Shown: positions 34,121 to 43,547, numbered from the stretch's first letter. The stretch: DNA of 64,000 bases from an uncultured delta proteobacterium (GCA_903911145.1 CAIWCD010000023.1:1-64000); one strand, 5' to 3'. The notes: a model not told the origin generated them from the letters alone. A program made the numbers and translations.

Positions 34121-35299
34121 CTACCGCACAGGCACCGCGCAGGCCGCCTCGCTGTAGTCCGCGAGCAGCGCCGTCATCGGATGGTCGCCGCACGCAGGGC
34201 AGGAGGGATCGCGCGCGTACTTCACCTCGCGGAACCGCTGCTCGAGCGCGTCGTAGAGCAAGAGGCGGCCGACGAGCGGCTCGCCCACGCCCAGCAGGAG
34301 TTTCAGCGTTTCGATCGATTGGAGCACACCGATGATTCCCGGCAGCGCGCCGAGCACTCCGGCCTCCTGGCAGCTCGGCGCAAGTTCAGGCGGAGGCGGC
34401 TCGGGGAAGAGGCAGCGATAGCAGGGGTTCGTCCCTCCCGGCACGAAGGTCGTCGCCTGTCCGTCGAAGCGGAAGATCGAGCCGTGTACGTTGGGCTTCT
34501 TGAGCAGCACGCACGCGTCATTGACGAGATAGCGCGTCCCGAAGTTGTCGCTGCCGTCGACGATGACGTCGTACTTCGAGAAGAGCTCGAGAGCGTTGTC
34601 GCGCACGAGGCGCAGGCGATGCTCGATCACTTCGACGTCGGCGTTGAGTCCGCGGATGGCGATCTTCGCCGACTCGGTCTTCGGCATCCCCACGCGCTCG
34701 GTCGAGTGCAGCACCTGCCGCTGGAGGTTCGACGCGTCGACCACGTCGTCATCGACGATCCCAAGATGTCCGACGCCCGCGGCGGCGAGATAGAGCGCAG
34801 CAGGCGAGCCGAGACCGCCCGCGCCGATGAGCAGCACGCGGCTTGCGAGCAGCTTTGCCTGCCCTTTCTCGCCGACCTCGGGGATGAGCAGGTGGCGGCT
34901 GTAGCGTGCGCGCTGCGCGTCGGTGAGGCGCTGCGGGATCTCGACGGGCAGGCCAGCCGACTTCCACGCGTCGAACCCGCCGGCGAGCGAGCGCAGGTTT
35001 GTGTAGCCCATCTCGCGCAGCGTCCGTCCCGCGAGCAGCGAGCGCGTGCCGCCCTGGCAGTAGAGAACGATCGGCGCATCGTGCGCGGGCACGGCCTGCT
35101 CGATGCGCAGCTCGAGATATCCGCGCGGGATCTGCTGCGCGCCCGGCAGGAGCCCCGCATCGCCTTCGCTCTTCTCGCGCACGTCGATGAGCGTCGCGCG
35201 ATCCGCGCCAGTGAGGCGGGCGAACTCCGCGGGCGTCACCTCGGGGATCTCCGCGCGCGCCGCCTTGATCAGATCGCTCTTGCTCTTCGCGTTGCTCAT
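34121..35299 (-). CDS. Rhodanese-MoeB/ThiF fusion (sulfur-carrier adenylyltransferase)
   Basis: The 392-residue product has an N-terminal rhodanese domain (residues 15-118) with the catalytic Cys in VLYCQGGTRS. A MoeB/ThiF E1-like domain follows, with GAGGLGSPAALYLAAAGVGHLGIVDDD (ATP site), SNLQRQVLH, and two zinc-binding CxxC pairs, CYRC and CPAC. MoeB-type enzymes adenylate the C-terminus of small sulfur carriers (MoaD, ThiS, CysO). The fused rhodanese then supplies the sulfur. In eukaryotic MOCS3/Uba4 the rhodanese is C-terminal, so this order is the reverse. A GGGAG site seven bases upstream supports the start. It may serve molybdopterin for the xanthine dehydrogenase encoded 13 kb away. 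Confidence 0.9.
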   Translation of the reverse strand: MSNAKSKSDLIKAARAEIPEVTPAEFARLTGADRATLIDVREKSEGDAGLLPGAQQIPRGYLELRIEQAVPAHDAPIVLYCQGGTRSLLAGRTLREMGYTNLRSLAGGFDAWKSAGLPVEIPQRLTDAQRARYSRHLLIPEVGEKGQAKLLASRVLLIGAGGLGSPAALYLAAAGVGHLGIVDDDVVDASNLQRQVLHSTERVGMPKTESAKIAIRGLNADVEVIEHRLRLVRDNALELFSKYDVIVDGSDNFGTRYLVNDACVLLKKPNVHGSIFRFDGQATTFVPGGTNPCYRCLFPEPPPPELAPSCQEAGVLGALPGIIGVLQSIETLKLLLGVGEPLVGRLLLYDALEQRFREVKYARDPSCPACGDHPMTALLADYSEAACAVPVR

Positions 35300-35384
35300 C
35301 GATGGGCTCCCTCATGCTGCGCGTGGTGCGCGGTGCAGGCATTAGACGATGCCTGAGCGCGGCGTGCGGTGCGGCACGTTGCGG

Positions 35385-35413
35385 TTGACACGAACGGTCC
35401 CCTGCGCTAAACG
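35385..35413 (+). promoter_or_regulatory. Candidate promoter of tRNA-Ala
   Basis: TTGACA (35385-35390) and TAAACG (35408-35413) are 17 bases apart, upstream of the tRNA by about 70 bases. The -35 element is perfect and the -10 is a weak match with the important T and A positions kept. Confidence 0.5.
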
Positions 35414-35482
35414 CTCGCGCCCGCTCGAAGGATTGAGTCGGCCGCAGCGCGCTCCCCAGAGTGCAACGCGAGGAAAAAGTTC

Positions 35483-35558
35483 GGGGCATTAGCTCAGCTG
35501 GGAGAGCGCCGCAATGGCATTGCGGAGGTCGACGGTTCGATCCCGTCATGCTCCACCA
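35483..35558 (+). tRNA. tRNA-Ala(GGC)
   Basis: The 76-base gene folds as a full cloverleaf. The acceptor stem GGGGCAT pairs with ATGCTCC and has the G3-U70 pair that defines alanine tRNA. The D-stem is GCTC/GAGC. The anticodon stem CCGCA/TGCGG encloses loop ATGGCAT with anticodon GGC. The T-stem GACGG/CCGTC encloses TTCGATC. The terminal CCA is encoded. It stands alone with its own terminator. Confidence 0.98.
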
Positions 35559-35564
35559 ATCACG

Positions 35565-35606
35565 AAGCCCCGGACACCAACTGGTTCCGGGGCTTTTGTT
35601 TTTCCG
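35565..35606 (+). terminator. Intrinsic terminator of tRNA-Ala
   Basis: AAGCCCCGGA and TCCGGGGCTT form a perfect 10-bp stem (35565-35574 with 35586-35595) followed by TTTGTTTTT, seven bases after the tRNA CCA. Confidence 0.92.
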
Positions 35607-35758
35607 GTGCTCGGCGCGCGTGGGCCCGCGACAAGACGGCCCAGGCCTTCGCGGTTGTTGACATTCGGCAGATCTGCTCTGGTGCCTTCGTGCCCTCGAG
35701 TGTTGTGCGCATCTTTGCCGCGACCGATTCAATCAACCATCAAACAACAGGTGTGACC

Positions 35759-38700
35759 GTGCTGATTAAACCCCTCCTGCGCGCTGCTTCGCTGGCTGCC
35801 GCGTGCCTTCTTGCCGCATGCAGCCCTGCCTCGAGCAGCGGCAAAGACGGAACCAACGGCGTCAACGGCGTCAATGGCACCAACGGCACCAACGGGACCA
35901 ACGGGACCAACGGCACCAACGGGGCGAGCGGCGCCAACGGGTACAGCACGCTGGAAATCACCACCAGCTTCGCGGCGGGCGATGGCTCTGCGGCTGCCAA
36001 CGCGAGCTGCCCGAACGGTGGCACGCGGGTCCAGACGGGGCTTGATGACGGCGCCAACGGCGGGATTCCGAACAACGGGATCCTCGAGCCCGGAGAAGTC
36101 ACCAGCACCACCTACGTCTGCAACGGCGCTCCCGGTGCGACGGGCGCAACCGGCGCGATTGGGGCGACCGGCGTGTCGGGTATCAACGGAAGCAATGGCA
36201 GCACCGGAGCGACCGGTGCGACTGGCAACAGCGGAACCAACGGCGCCACGACGTTGATTGCGTTCCAGAGCTATGCGGCAGGCAAGGGCACGACCGCGGA
36301 GAACAGCGCCTGCCCCAATGGTGGAGATCGAGTCCAGGCGGGACTCGACAATGGAGCTGGCGGCGGTATCGCCGACGACGGAATTCTTGAGCCTGGCGAA
36401 GTGACCAGCACCAGCTACATCTGCAACGGGGCGACGGGCGCGACGGGATCGACCGGCGCAACTGGTGCCACCGGTGCGACGGGCAGCGGCGCGACTGGCG
36501 CGACAGGCTCGACCGGTTCGACGGGAAGCACGGGTGCAGTTGGCGCGACGGGCTCGACTGGAGCGACTGGCGCGAACGGATATGCCTCTCTCGTCGTGAC
36601 GACAACGTTCGGCGCGGGCCGCGGCACTGACGCGCAGAACGCCAACTGTCCGACCGGCGGCGAGCAGATCAGCTCCGGTCCCGACAACGGCGCCAACGGC
36701 GGCACGGCCAATGACGGCGTCCTCGAGAAGGGCGAGATCACCTCCATCAGCTTCATCTGCAACGGAGCGACGGGAGCCACGGGCGCGACGGGAGCCACGG
36801 GTGCGATCGGGTTCAGCTCGCTGGTTGTGACGACGAGCTTTGGCGCGGGCGCCGGGACGAGCAGTGACAACGCCAGCTGCGTGAACGGTGGACAGCGCAC
36901 GGACACCGGTCTCGACAACGGCGCGGGCGGCGGCACTGCGGGCGATGGAATCCTTCAGGCCGGCGAAATCACCAGCACGAGCTACGCGTGCAACGGCAGT
37001 GGCGGCATGAACATCGGGTCGGTCGCTCCTCCGGGCGGAGCCGATGGCACCTCGACGATTAGAGCAATCGGCGGCGCGAGCAGCGGTGACGACGGCGCCC
37101 AGGGCGGCGTCATTAGTATCCAGATGAACAACGGCAGCGAGGGCGGCCACGTCAAGGTCTTCAAGACCGGCGCGGCCGACGCGAGCTTCAAGTTCCCCGC
37201 CAAGCCGGTCGCGGACCTCGGCGATTACCCGGCCGTCATTGCGATGAATACGACCATCGAGAATTCGAACACCCTCTCCGGCAATGCGCCGATCGGTTCG
37301 CTCTACACCGATGGAAATGGGAATCTGTTTGCGGTTGCCAATGGTGGCCCGATTCAGATTACGGGGCTCTCGATCGCTGCCAACGTGACGCTCTCGCTTC
37401 GTCCGACGGATCCCAATCAGAACGGCACCTCGTTTCTCCGCATCGCTGGCCCCTGCGTGAACTCCGGGACGATTGCGCTCGCGACGTTGAATGGCAATCC
37501 GGTGACCACGCAGCTCAACATCTCCTGTGACTCCTATTCCGGAGATCCCGGCTCGCAGATCACGAACAAGGGCACCAATGGGGATATCAACAATGACGGT
37601 ATGAGCAGCGGTGGGATTACGCTGTACGCATCCTCGATCTGGAACCAAGGAGCGATGCGGGCCAGCGGAGGCAAGGGCGCGAATGGAGGCAATGGCGGCG
37701 ATATCTTTCTCTCCACGAACCAGAAGTCGGTCTGCTGCGCCGGGCCTGGTGGTCAGAACACGGTGTCGACGACCATCTTCAACGCGGGGAGCCTGGTTGC
37801 CGGCGGAGGCTCCGGTCTCAACGGCCAGGGAGGACAGGGCGGAAACGTATCGATTCACGGGATCAGCGACGTCAACAATTCCGGTCTCCTCGATGCGAAC
37901 GGCGGCCTCGGGACGACGACTGGTGGCAGTGCAGGCGCCGTCACTATCTCCGCGGGCGAGGGAGGGAGCGGCTCGCTGCATAACTCAGGACCGCTCTCGG
38001 CATCGGGCGGGAGCGTCTCGTCGAATTGCCACAGCAACTGCAGCGCGGGGTCAGGTGGCGAGATCGGGCTGCTTGCGCAGGGAGGCGCGCTGGTGGGAAG
38101 CGGATCGCTGCTTGCCGCAGGAGGGGCCTCCCCGGTTGGCACGGGTGGCCAGGGTGGCCGCCTGAAGATCGTCAACAGCCTGCTCGGCGACATCGTCATG
38201 TCCGGCAGCATGGACGTCTCTGGCGGGGCCGGCTCGACCGGCTCGTCGGCGGGAGGAATCGATATCTCGGACGACCCGAGCGCCGTGCCGAACGGGCAGG
38301 AGATCATCCTCTACGGATATGCCTCGCTCGACGTGAGCGGTGGGGCCGGAACGGGCTATGGAGGCAATGCTGGAAATCTATGGTTGGCGAATACCTTCTA
38401 TGTGAACCAGAAGCTTTGCAAAGAGTGCTACGCCGGCCCCGGCGGCAGCGTGGTGAACTATGCCGATCTCGCGGCGCGTGGCGGGACCGGAGGACTCACC
38501 GGATCGATGAATGGCGGTCAGGGTGGCAGGATCAATCTCACGACCTCTCCTAAGGCGACGAAGCTGCGCAGCGTGCCCGCGGCGGATGGGAACTCATTCG
38601 AGCGCGTGATCAATGCGGGCGCGATTGATGCGTCGGGCGGAGCATCGGTCAGGGGCGGTGAGGCCGGACAGATCCAGCTCGTCGGTACCAGCGGCGTGGT

Positions 38701-39127
38701 GAACAGCGGGACCTTGTCGGCGCGAGGAGGCGCGGGCAGTGACATCGGTGGCGACGCCTCGGACAACGGGTACATCTGGTTCAGTTCAGCTGGCCCGGTG
38801 AGCAACTCGAATCTCATCGATGTCAGCGGTGGTGCAGGTGTCAACACCGGAGGAGACAGCGGCGGGATCAACCTCATTGGATCGCTCATCAGCGACTCCG
38901 GTGGAATCCTCGCGCAGGGCGGCGCGGCGAGCGACCAGCAGGGCACAGGAGGCCAGGGCGGATCCATCAGACTGCTGAGCACGAATGGGCTGACCTCGAT
39001 CACCGTCGCGCAACCCGCGGGCCTTTCCGTCGCGGGTGGCTACGCCTCGATTGATACGGGCACGCCAGGCGTGGGCGGGCAGCTCTTCATCGACGGCTGG
39101 GATGTGACGACAAGCTGGACGCATTAA
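35759..39127 (+). CDS. Giant collagen-like modular surface lipoprotein
   Basis: This 1122-residue lipoprotein has lipobox LLAAC. A run of GTNG/GANG collagen-type triplets follows, then four copies of a module of about 60 residues with the pattern GGxRxxxGxDNGAxGGxxxxGILExGEVTSTxYxCNG. Each copy has one Cys in xxCPNGG and one in the CNG end. The modules are joined by GATGATG collagen-like triplets of variable length. I believe this module is the one called DUF7151 in myxobacteria. From about residue 420 to the end it is a Gly/Ser/Asn-rich, beta-helix-like region with repeated NSGxLxAxGG units. The start is GTG with an AGGTG site upstream; TTGACA near 35658 may belong to its promoter. A surface adhesin or stalk is likely. 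Confidence 0.85.
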   Translation: MLIKPLLRAASLAAACLLAACSPASSSGKDGTNGVNGVNGTNGTNGTNGTNGTNGASGANGYSTLEITTSFAAGDGSAAANASCPNGGTRVQTGLDDGANGGIPNNGILEPGEVTSTTYVCNGAPGATGATGAIGATGVSGINGSNGSTGATGATGNSGTNGATTLIAFQSYAAGKGTTAENSACPNGGDRVQAGLDNGAGGGIADDGILEPGEVTSTSYICNGATGATGSTGATGATGATGSGATGATGSTGSTGSTGAVGATGSTGATGANGYASLVVTTTFGAGRGTDAQNANCPTGGEQISSGPDNGANGGTANDGVLEKGEITSISFICNGATGATGATGATGAIGFSSLVVTTSFGAGAGTSSDNASCVNGGQRTDTGLDNGAGGGTAGDGILQAGEITSTSYACNGSGGMNIGSVAPPGGADGTSTIRAIGGASSGDDGAQGGVISIQMNNGSEGGHVKVFKTGAADASFKFPAKPVADLGDYPAVIAMNTTIENSNTLSGNAPIGSLYTDGNGNLFAVANGGPIQITGLSIAANVTLSLRPTDPNQNGTSFLRIAGPCVNSGTIALATLNGNPVTTQLNISCDSYSGDPGSQITNKGTNGDINNDGMSSGGITLYASSIWNQGAMRASGGKGANGGNGGDIFLSTNQKSVCCAGPGGQNTVSTTIFNAGSLVAGGGSGLNGQGGQGGNVSIHGISDVNNSGLLDANGGLGTTTGGSAGAVTISAGEGGSGSLHNSGPLSASGGSVSSNCHSNCSAGSGGEIGLLAQGGALVGSGSLLAAGGASPVGTGGQGGRLKIVNSLLGDIVMSGSMDVSGGAGSTGSSAGGIDISDDPSAVPNGQEIILYGYASLDVSGGAGTGYGGNAGNLWLANTFYVNQKLCKECYAGPGGSVVNYADLAARGGTGGLTGSMNGGQGGRINLTTSPKATKLRSVPAADGNSFERVINAGAIDASGGASVRGGEAGQIQLVGTSGVVNSGTLSARGGAGSDIGGDASDNGYIWFSSAGPVSNSNLIDVSGGAGVNTGGDSGGINLIGSLISDSGGILAQGGAASDQQGTGGQGGSIRLLSTNGLTSITVAQPAGLSVAGGYASIDTGTPGVGGQLFIDGWDVTTSWTH

Positions 39128-39191
39128 CGCAGTCGATACTCTCCGCCAGCAGCAGCGAAGGCCTCGCGGGATGCACTCCGCGGGGCCTTCG

Positions 39192-40010
39192 TCATTTATC
39201 GAGCTGCACATTTCCCTCGGCAGAGAAGCGAAGATCGAGGTTGGTGAAATGCGCCACGCCCTCGAGTTTCCAACTGAGCGAGGCCTGATTATCCATCGCG
39301 CGGAGCGCCTTGCCGTGCGTCTCCTCTGTCGCGTGTTGATTCAACGTGTATTCCGTATGCGACGACGGCCGCAGCTTCTCGTAGACCGGTAGCTGTGCTT
39401 GCGCGACGAGCTTGCCTCCGAGGAAGCAGGTGTAATCAATTCCGGAAAGCTTGAGCGAGTAGGGGTTCGTGCTGTCGATGACGAGTTGATAGGCCAGCGC
39501 GATATTGCCGCCTTTCTGCACCGTCGCTTCTACAGCAGGAATCCTGAAGCTCGGCAACCGGGGGCTTCGCATATGCAGCGAGCGCGAGGCCGTTGCATCG
39601 CCGAGCGTGGCTTCGAGCGTCACGTCGATGAACTCTTCCTTCTCGTAGGCCGCGAGCTCTTGCAGATCCTTCGCGAGGGAGACGGGAATCGACACGCTGA
39701 ACGACTGATCGGCCGCGGGCTCGAGCGGCACGGTGCCTGTTCCGAGCGGGCCGAGATCGCTCTTCGCCGTCCACGAAAGCTCGGCGCCTCTCGCGCCCGG
39801 ACCGAGCGAGCCGTTCGCGTGCAGCACGAACGAGAGCGGCGTGAAATCATCCGCGGAGAGCGTCGCGATCGCCAGCGGCGCAATCCCGCTCGACACGGTC
39901 GGTTCCGCTTCTGCGACCTGCGGAGTTGCCTGCTGGACTGCCTGCGGAGTTGCACAGCCATTCACCGCCACAACGAAGAGCGAGATCAGCGAGAGGGAAG
40001 AACGACGCAT
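39192..40010 (-). CDS. LEA14/WHy-type lipoprotein
   Basis: The 272-residue lipoprotein has signal peptide and lipobox VNGC at about residue 19. It appears to hold two copies of an LEA_2-like beta-sandwich; the second reads IALAYQLVIDSTNPYSLKLSGIDYTCFLGGKLVAQAQ, in which the D-S-T-N-P-Y pattern and the short hydrophobic strand match LEA14/water-stress proteins. Such periplasmic lipoproteins are widespread in Gram-negative bacteria, with no established reaction. The start at 40010 is chosen because it begins directly at the signal peptide. It converges with the collagen-like gene and is divergent from the esterase gene. Confidence 0.75.
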   Translation of the reverse strand: MRRSSLSLISLFVVAVNGCATPQAVQQATPQVAEAEPTVSSGIAPLAIATLSADDFTPLSFVLHANGSLGPGARGAELSWTAKSDLGPLGTGTVPLEPAADQSFSVSIPVSLAKDLQELAAYEKEEFIDVTLEATLGDATASRSLHMRSPRLPSFRIPAVEATVQKGGNIALAYQLVIDSTNPYSLKLSGIDYTCFLGGKLVAQAQLPVYEKLRPSSHTEYTLNQHATEETHGKALRAMDNQASLSWKLEGVAHFTNLDLRFSAEGNVQLDK

Positions 40011-40186
40011 GGGGGTCCTCACTTGGAGCTGCGAGCCCAAGGCAACCAGATCCCAGGCTCGAACTTGCGCCTCTCTTATCTCTTCTGCGCGATCGCGTCG
40101 CCAGTTCTGGTCTCGCAGGCTGTAATCTCAGAGTTCGTCTCAGATGAAAGCGGCGCGACTCTGAATTCCACCTTTCCTGGCGGACC

Positions 40187-41272
40187 ATGCTCTCCTTGAT
40201 GCTGCTCGTGCCGTCTCTGATTCTGGTTGTGATGATGTGGCTGCCACCGCAGTCCTGGACACTCTGGCTCGCGCGTTTCGTCGCACTCGAGACCAGCCTT
40301 GTGGCGAGTGGACTCGGCCTCGCGGCGCTGCTCTGCGGGCGCGGGCATTTCACAATTCAGGGATTGGCATTCGGAAGTCTGATGGCCGGCCTTGTTCCTC
40401 TCCTGTCTGCGCTTCCGGTCTACGCACGCGAGCGTCAACGGTTCTCGCTGCTCGCTTGGTGCACAGGAGGCGCAACTCCCTCCGTCGCGATCGACCGGGA
40501 CATCGAGCTTGCGCCTGGCCTTCGCGCAGATCTCTACCGCGCACCGGGAAATGGCCCGCACCCGTTTGTCATGGTTGTTCACGGCGGCAGTTGGCGTTCG
40601 GGTGACAAGGGCGTCGCCGATCGGGAGTCGCGCGCATTCGCAGCGGCGGGAACGACAGTCATCGACGTCCAGTATCGACTCGCGCCGCAGCATCCATTTC
40701 CAGCCGCGGTCGAGGACGTTCGGTTGCTCCTTCGTGCGGTGCGCGCGCGCGCCGACTCCCTGCAGATCGATCCCGACCGAGCGGCGCTGTTGGGGCGTTC
40801 AGCCGGTGCGCAGATCGCACTATTGGCCGCGCACAGCGCGGGCGAGGTGGTCGCTGCCCATCCCGACAATATCGTCGTGCGTGCAGTGATCTCTCTCTAC
40901 GGCCCGACCGATCTTGCCTGGTCTCATTCCCATCCCTTTCTTCCTGACGTCGTCGACGGAACAGCCGCGCTCGAGCAGTATCTTGGTGGTTCACCCGAAC
41001 AGAATCCCGATGCATACCGCCGCGCGACGCCGATGACCTGGGCCGCGCATGCGACGGCGGCGACGCTGATTCTCCATGGCACGGCGGAGCGCTGTGTCCG
41101 CGTCGCCAATGCCGAGCGCCTGCGCGACGCGCTCTCCTCCGCGGGCAAGAGCGTCAAGCTCGTGCTGGTCCCCTTCGCTGAGCATGGGTTCGACGTGCGG
41201 CCCGGAGGCATCGGCGCGCAGCTCTCACGCGGCCTGATCCTCGACTTCCTCCGGACGTCGCTTGCGCGCTGA
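40187..41272 (+). CDS. Membrane-anchored alpha/beta-hydrolase (esterase)
   Basis: The 361-residue product has about three N-terminal hydrophobic segments (residues 1-85), then an alpha/beta-hydrolase domain of the hormone-sensitive-lipase/BD-FAE type. It has the oxyanion motif VVHGGSWRSG, nucleophile elbow GRSAGAQ, a catalytic Asp in LILHGTAERCV and His in FAEHGFDV. Carboxylester hydrolysis is likely; the substrate is unknown. It ends 86 bases before the P450-cNMP fusion gene on the same strand and may be the first gene of that cluster. Confidence 0.88.
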   Translation: MLSLMLLVPSLILVVMMWLPPQSWTLWLARFVALETSLVASGLGLAALLCGRGHFTIQGLAFGSLMAGLVPLLSALPVYARERQRFSLLAWCTGGATPSVAIDRDIELAPGLRADLYRAPGNGPHPFVMVVHGGSWRSGDKGVADRESRAFAAAGTTVIDVQYRLAPQHPFPAAVEDVRLLLRAVRARADSLQIDPDRAALLGRSAGAQIALLAAHSAGEVVAAHPDNIVVRAVISLYGPTDLAWSHSHPFLPDVVDGTAALEQYLGGSPEQNPDAYRRATPMTWAAHATAATLILHGTAERCVRVANAERLRDALSSAGKSVKLVLVPFAEHGFDVRPGGIGAQLSRGLILDFLRTSLAR

Positions 41273-41358
41273 GTTGTTCCTGATGATGGCCAGTCCAGAA
41301 TCCTTGTAGTAGGAAATCCGCGCTCGAATATCCGGAAATTCTGACCGCGGAGTTGTTC

Positions 41359-43542
41359 ATGTCGTCGCAGCCTGTCGCGCCCTCGTCGCTCCGTCCCGTT
41401 CCCCGCGTCAAAGGTCGTCGACTGCTCGGCAACCTGCTTGAGTTCTGGCAACGCCCGGTTGGTTTCATGGTCGATGCATTCCAGACCTATGGATCGGTGT
41501 TCCGATTCGATCTTCCCACCAGCCACTCCATTGTCGTCGCGGGCCAGGATGCGCGGGCGTTCCTCCTCGAGCAGGAGCGCAAGAGCGCAGAGACCTCCCG
41601 CTGTCCGATGAGCCGCCTCGGCCTCTTCAAGCCGTTCACCACCGAGGTCGGCCTCGCTGTCTTCGACGCGGAGGGAGAGCAGCACGAGCACCTGCGCGAC
41701 CTGCTCAAACTTCCCTATTCGCGCCAACTCACTGCGCAGTTCGCTCCTGAAATGGAACAGGTGGTGGCCGACGTCGTCTCTGATTGGCCGGCCGGGCAGA
41801 CGGTCGATCTGTTCGCCACCAGTTGCCAGTTGGCACTCCACGCGATGATGTCGGTGGTGACGCCAATCCAGATGCGGGAATACTCAGACGACTTCCACAA
41901 GGCCGGCAACCGCGTGATGTATGCGCAGTTCCGTCTCCTGCCGGAGAGTTCCCTCAAGACTCCGGACTATCTCAAAGCGCGCGGCCGGATGCAGGCGGTC
42001 ATCGACGAAGCTGTCGCAAGGCACGCCGCTGGCGAGTTCAAAGGAGAGTCCCGGGTTCATATGATTGACGCTTGCCTGCAGGCGACCAATCGCAAGGGAG
42101 AAAAGATGAGCAAGGAGGCGGTGCGCGCCACCTGTTTCTATGCGCTCGCCGGGACTGAGATCTACATGGGAAGGTTGATCTGCTTTCTGGTCTACGAGCT
42201 GATCAGGAATCGAAGCTATCTGCAGCGGGTCCTCTCCGAGATCGATTCGACAGAGTCTGAGAAGGATCTCTCCAACGCCTTCCGCCGGATGCCGAATCTG
42301 CGCGCTGCCTATCTGGAAGCATTGCGCTGCTATCCTCTGATTCCTGGTTATTCCTATCTTGCGAACGAAGACCTGGATGTCCTCGGCCATTCAGTACAGA
42401 GCGGGGAACAGGTGGTATTCGCGCCCTACCTCGGACATTACGCGCACGAGCAGTATCCCAATCCAATGGCATTCGATCCGGATCGCCATGCGCTTCCGCG
42501 CAGGGAGTTTGCCCGCTCTGGAATGTTCGTTCCATTCGGGGTTGGACAGCACTCCTGCGCCGCTCCTGGCCTGGTCGAGATGCTGGTGCTCACGTTGACC
42601 ACCGCGCTTCTGCGCCGCACCGATCTGCAACTTGAGCGGCCGACCTATCAGATGAACCTGCGGCTCAATCCGCTGATTACTCCGACGGAACCGCTGCTGG
42701 TGCGCGTGATGGGGTCGCGCACGCCGAAACCGAAGCACGCAGTCGACACACACCTCTCAGAGTCTGCCGATTTTCATCGCGCACATGAGAGCGAAGATTG
42801 GATTGAGACGCTGCCGGCGAAGCAGTCGATCGAAGTCAAGAAAGGGGAGGAGATCATCACGCAGGGGGCGCGTGCTGACGCGTTCTATGTGGTGTTGGAG
42901 GGGACGCTGGCCGTCTGGAAACGAGAGGGCGCTGGAGGCTCTGAGACTCACATAGCGAACAAGGAACCTGGCTCCTGCGTTGGCGAGATCGGCCTGCTCA
43001 AGAATGTCCCGCGCACTGCGAGTGTGCGGGCCGAAACCGAAGCACGCGTGCTTCGATTTGACGAAGCGGAATACAGAAATCTGGTCGGCGAGCACGACCT
43101 GACGTTTGATGACGTGCGCTCGATCTACTATGCGCGCCATATCAAGGCGCTGTTGCATTCCACTCTCCACGGACTCGGCGAAGCGGTGGCGCCGGAGTTG
43201 CTGCAATGGAGAACGCTCGCGGCGGGCGAGTACATGTTCCGGCAGGGTGAGATCTCAGACGCATTCTATATTGTCGTCTCAGGGAGTGCAGAGGTTCTCT
43301 CTGAGACCTCAGATGGTCCGAAGCTTGTGGCCAGACTCGGCCCGGGTTCATTCTTCGGGGAGATGGGCATTCTCAAGTCCCAGCCCCGCGGTGCGTCGGT
43401 GCGTGCAGAGTCGGCGCTCAAGACGCTCCGCATGGAGCGTGCTGCGTTCCTGGCGACCATCAAGGAAGATCCGGCGGCCCTCTCGGATCTGGCACTGATC
43501 ACCTGCCAGCGATTGATCGCGCAAGTCCAGGCGGAGGCATAA
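41359..43542 (+). CDS. Cytochrome P450 fused to two cyclic-nucleotide-binding domains
   Basis: The 727-residue protein has a P450 domain at residues 1-460: I-helix ALAGTEIY (G265, E267), ExxR motif E320-A-L-R323, and heme loop F393-G-V-G-Q-H-S-C400-A-A, which fits the family pattern with His in place of the usual Arg. A linker of about 30 residues leads to two cNMP-binding domains, at about 485-585 and 605-725. Each has the phosphate-binding cassette: VGEIGLLKNVPRTASV (residues 541-556) and FGEMGILKSQPRGASV (666-681), with the Glu and Arg that grip cyclic nucleotide. No reductase domain is fused. The ATG at 41359 has a GGAG site six bases upstream. It is 5 bases from the next P450 gene, so both are surely co-transcribed. 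A cyclic-nucleotide-gated monooxygenase is the plain reading. Confidence 0.9.
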   Translation: MSSQPVAPSSLRPVPRVKGRRLLGNLLEFWQRPVGFMVDAFQTYGSVFRFDLPTSHSIVVAGQDARAFLLEQERKSAETSRCPMSRLGLFKPFTTEVGLAVFDAEGEQHEHLRDLLKLPYSRQLTAQFAPEMEQVVADVVSDWPAGQTVDLFATSCQLALHAMMSVVTPIQMREYSDDFHKAGNRVMYAQFRLLPESSLKTPDYLKARGRMQAVIDEAVARHAAGEFKGESRVHMIDACLQATNRKGEKMSKEAVRATCFYALAGTEIYMGRLICFLVYELIRNRSYLQRVLSEIDSTESEKDLSNAFRRMPNLRAAYLEALRCYPLIPGYSYLANEDLDVLGHSVQSGEQVVFAPYLGHYAHEQYPNPMAFDPDRHALPRREFARSGMFVPFGVGQHSCAAPGLVEMLVLTLTTALLRRTDLQLERPTYQMNLRLNPLITPTEPLLVRVMGSRTPKPKHAVDTHLSESADFHRAHESEDWIETLPAKQSIEVKKGEEIITQGARADAFYVVLEGTLAVWKREGAGGSETHIANKEPGSCVGEIGLLKNVPRTASVRAETEARVLRFDEAEYRNLVGEHDLTFDDVRSIYYARHIKALLHSTLHGLGEAVAPELLQWRTLAAGEYMFRQGEISDAFYIVVSGSAEVLSETSDGPKLVARLGPGSFFGEMGILKSQPRGASVRAESALKTLRMERAAFLATIKEDPAALSDLALITCQRLIAQVQAEA

Positions 43543-43547
43543 AGCCG

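Noticed and set aside
36000-37000. Regular repeats resembling a CRISPR array
   Set aside because: They are in-frame coding repeats (60-residue modules and collagen triplets) without unique spacers of constant length.
35729-37981. 750-codon minus-strand frame opposite the collagen-like gene
   Set aside because: It mirrors the GC-rich triplet repeats; the plus strand has the lipobox and Cys modules.
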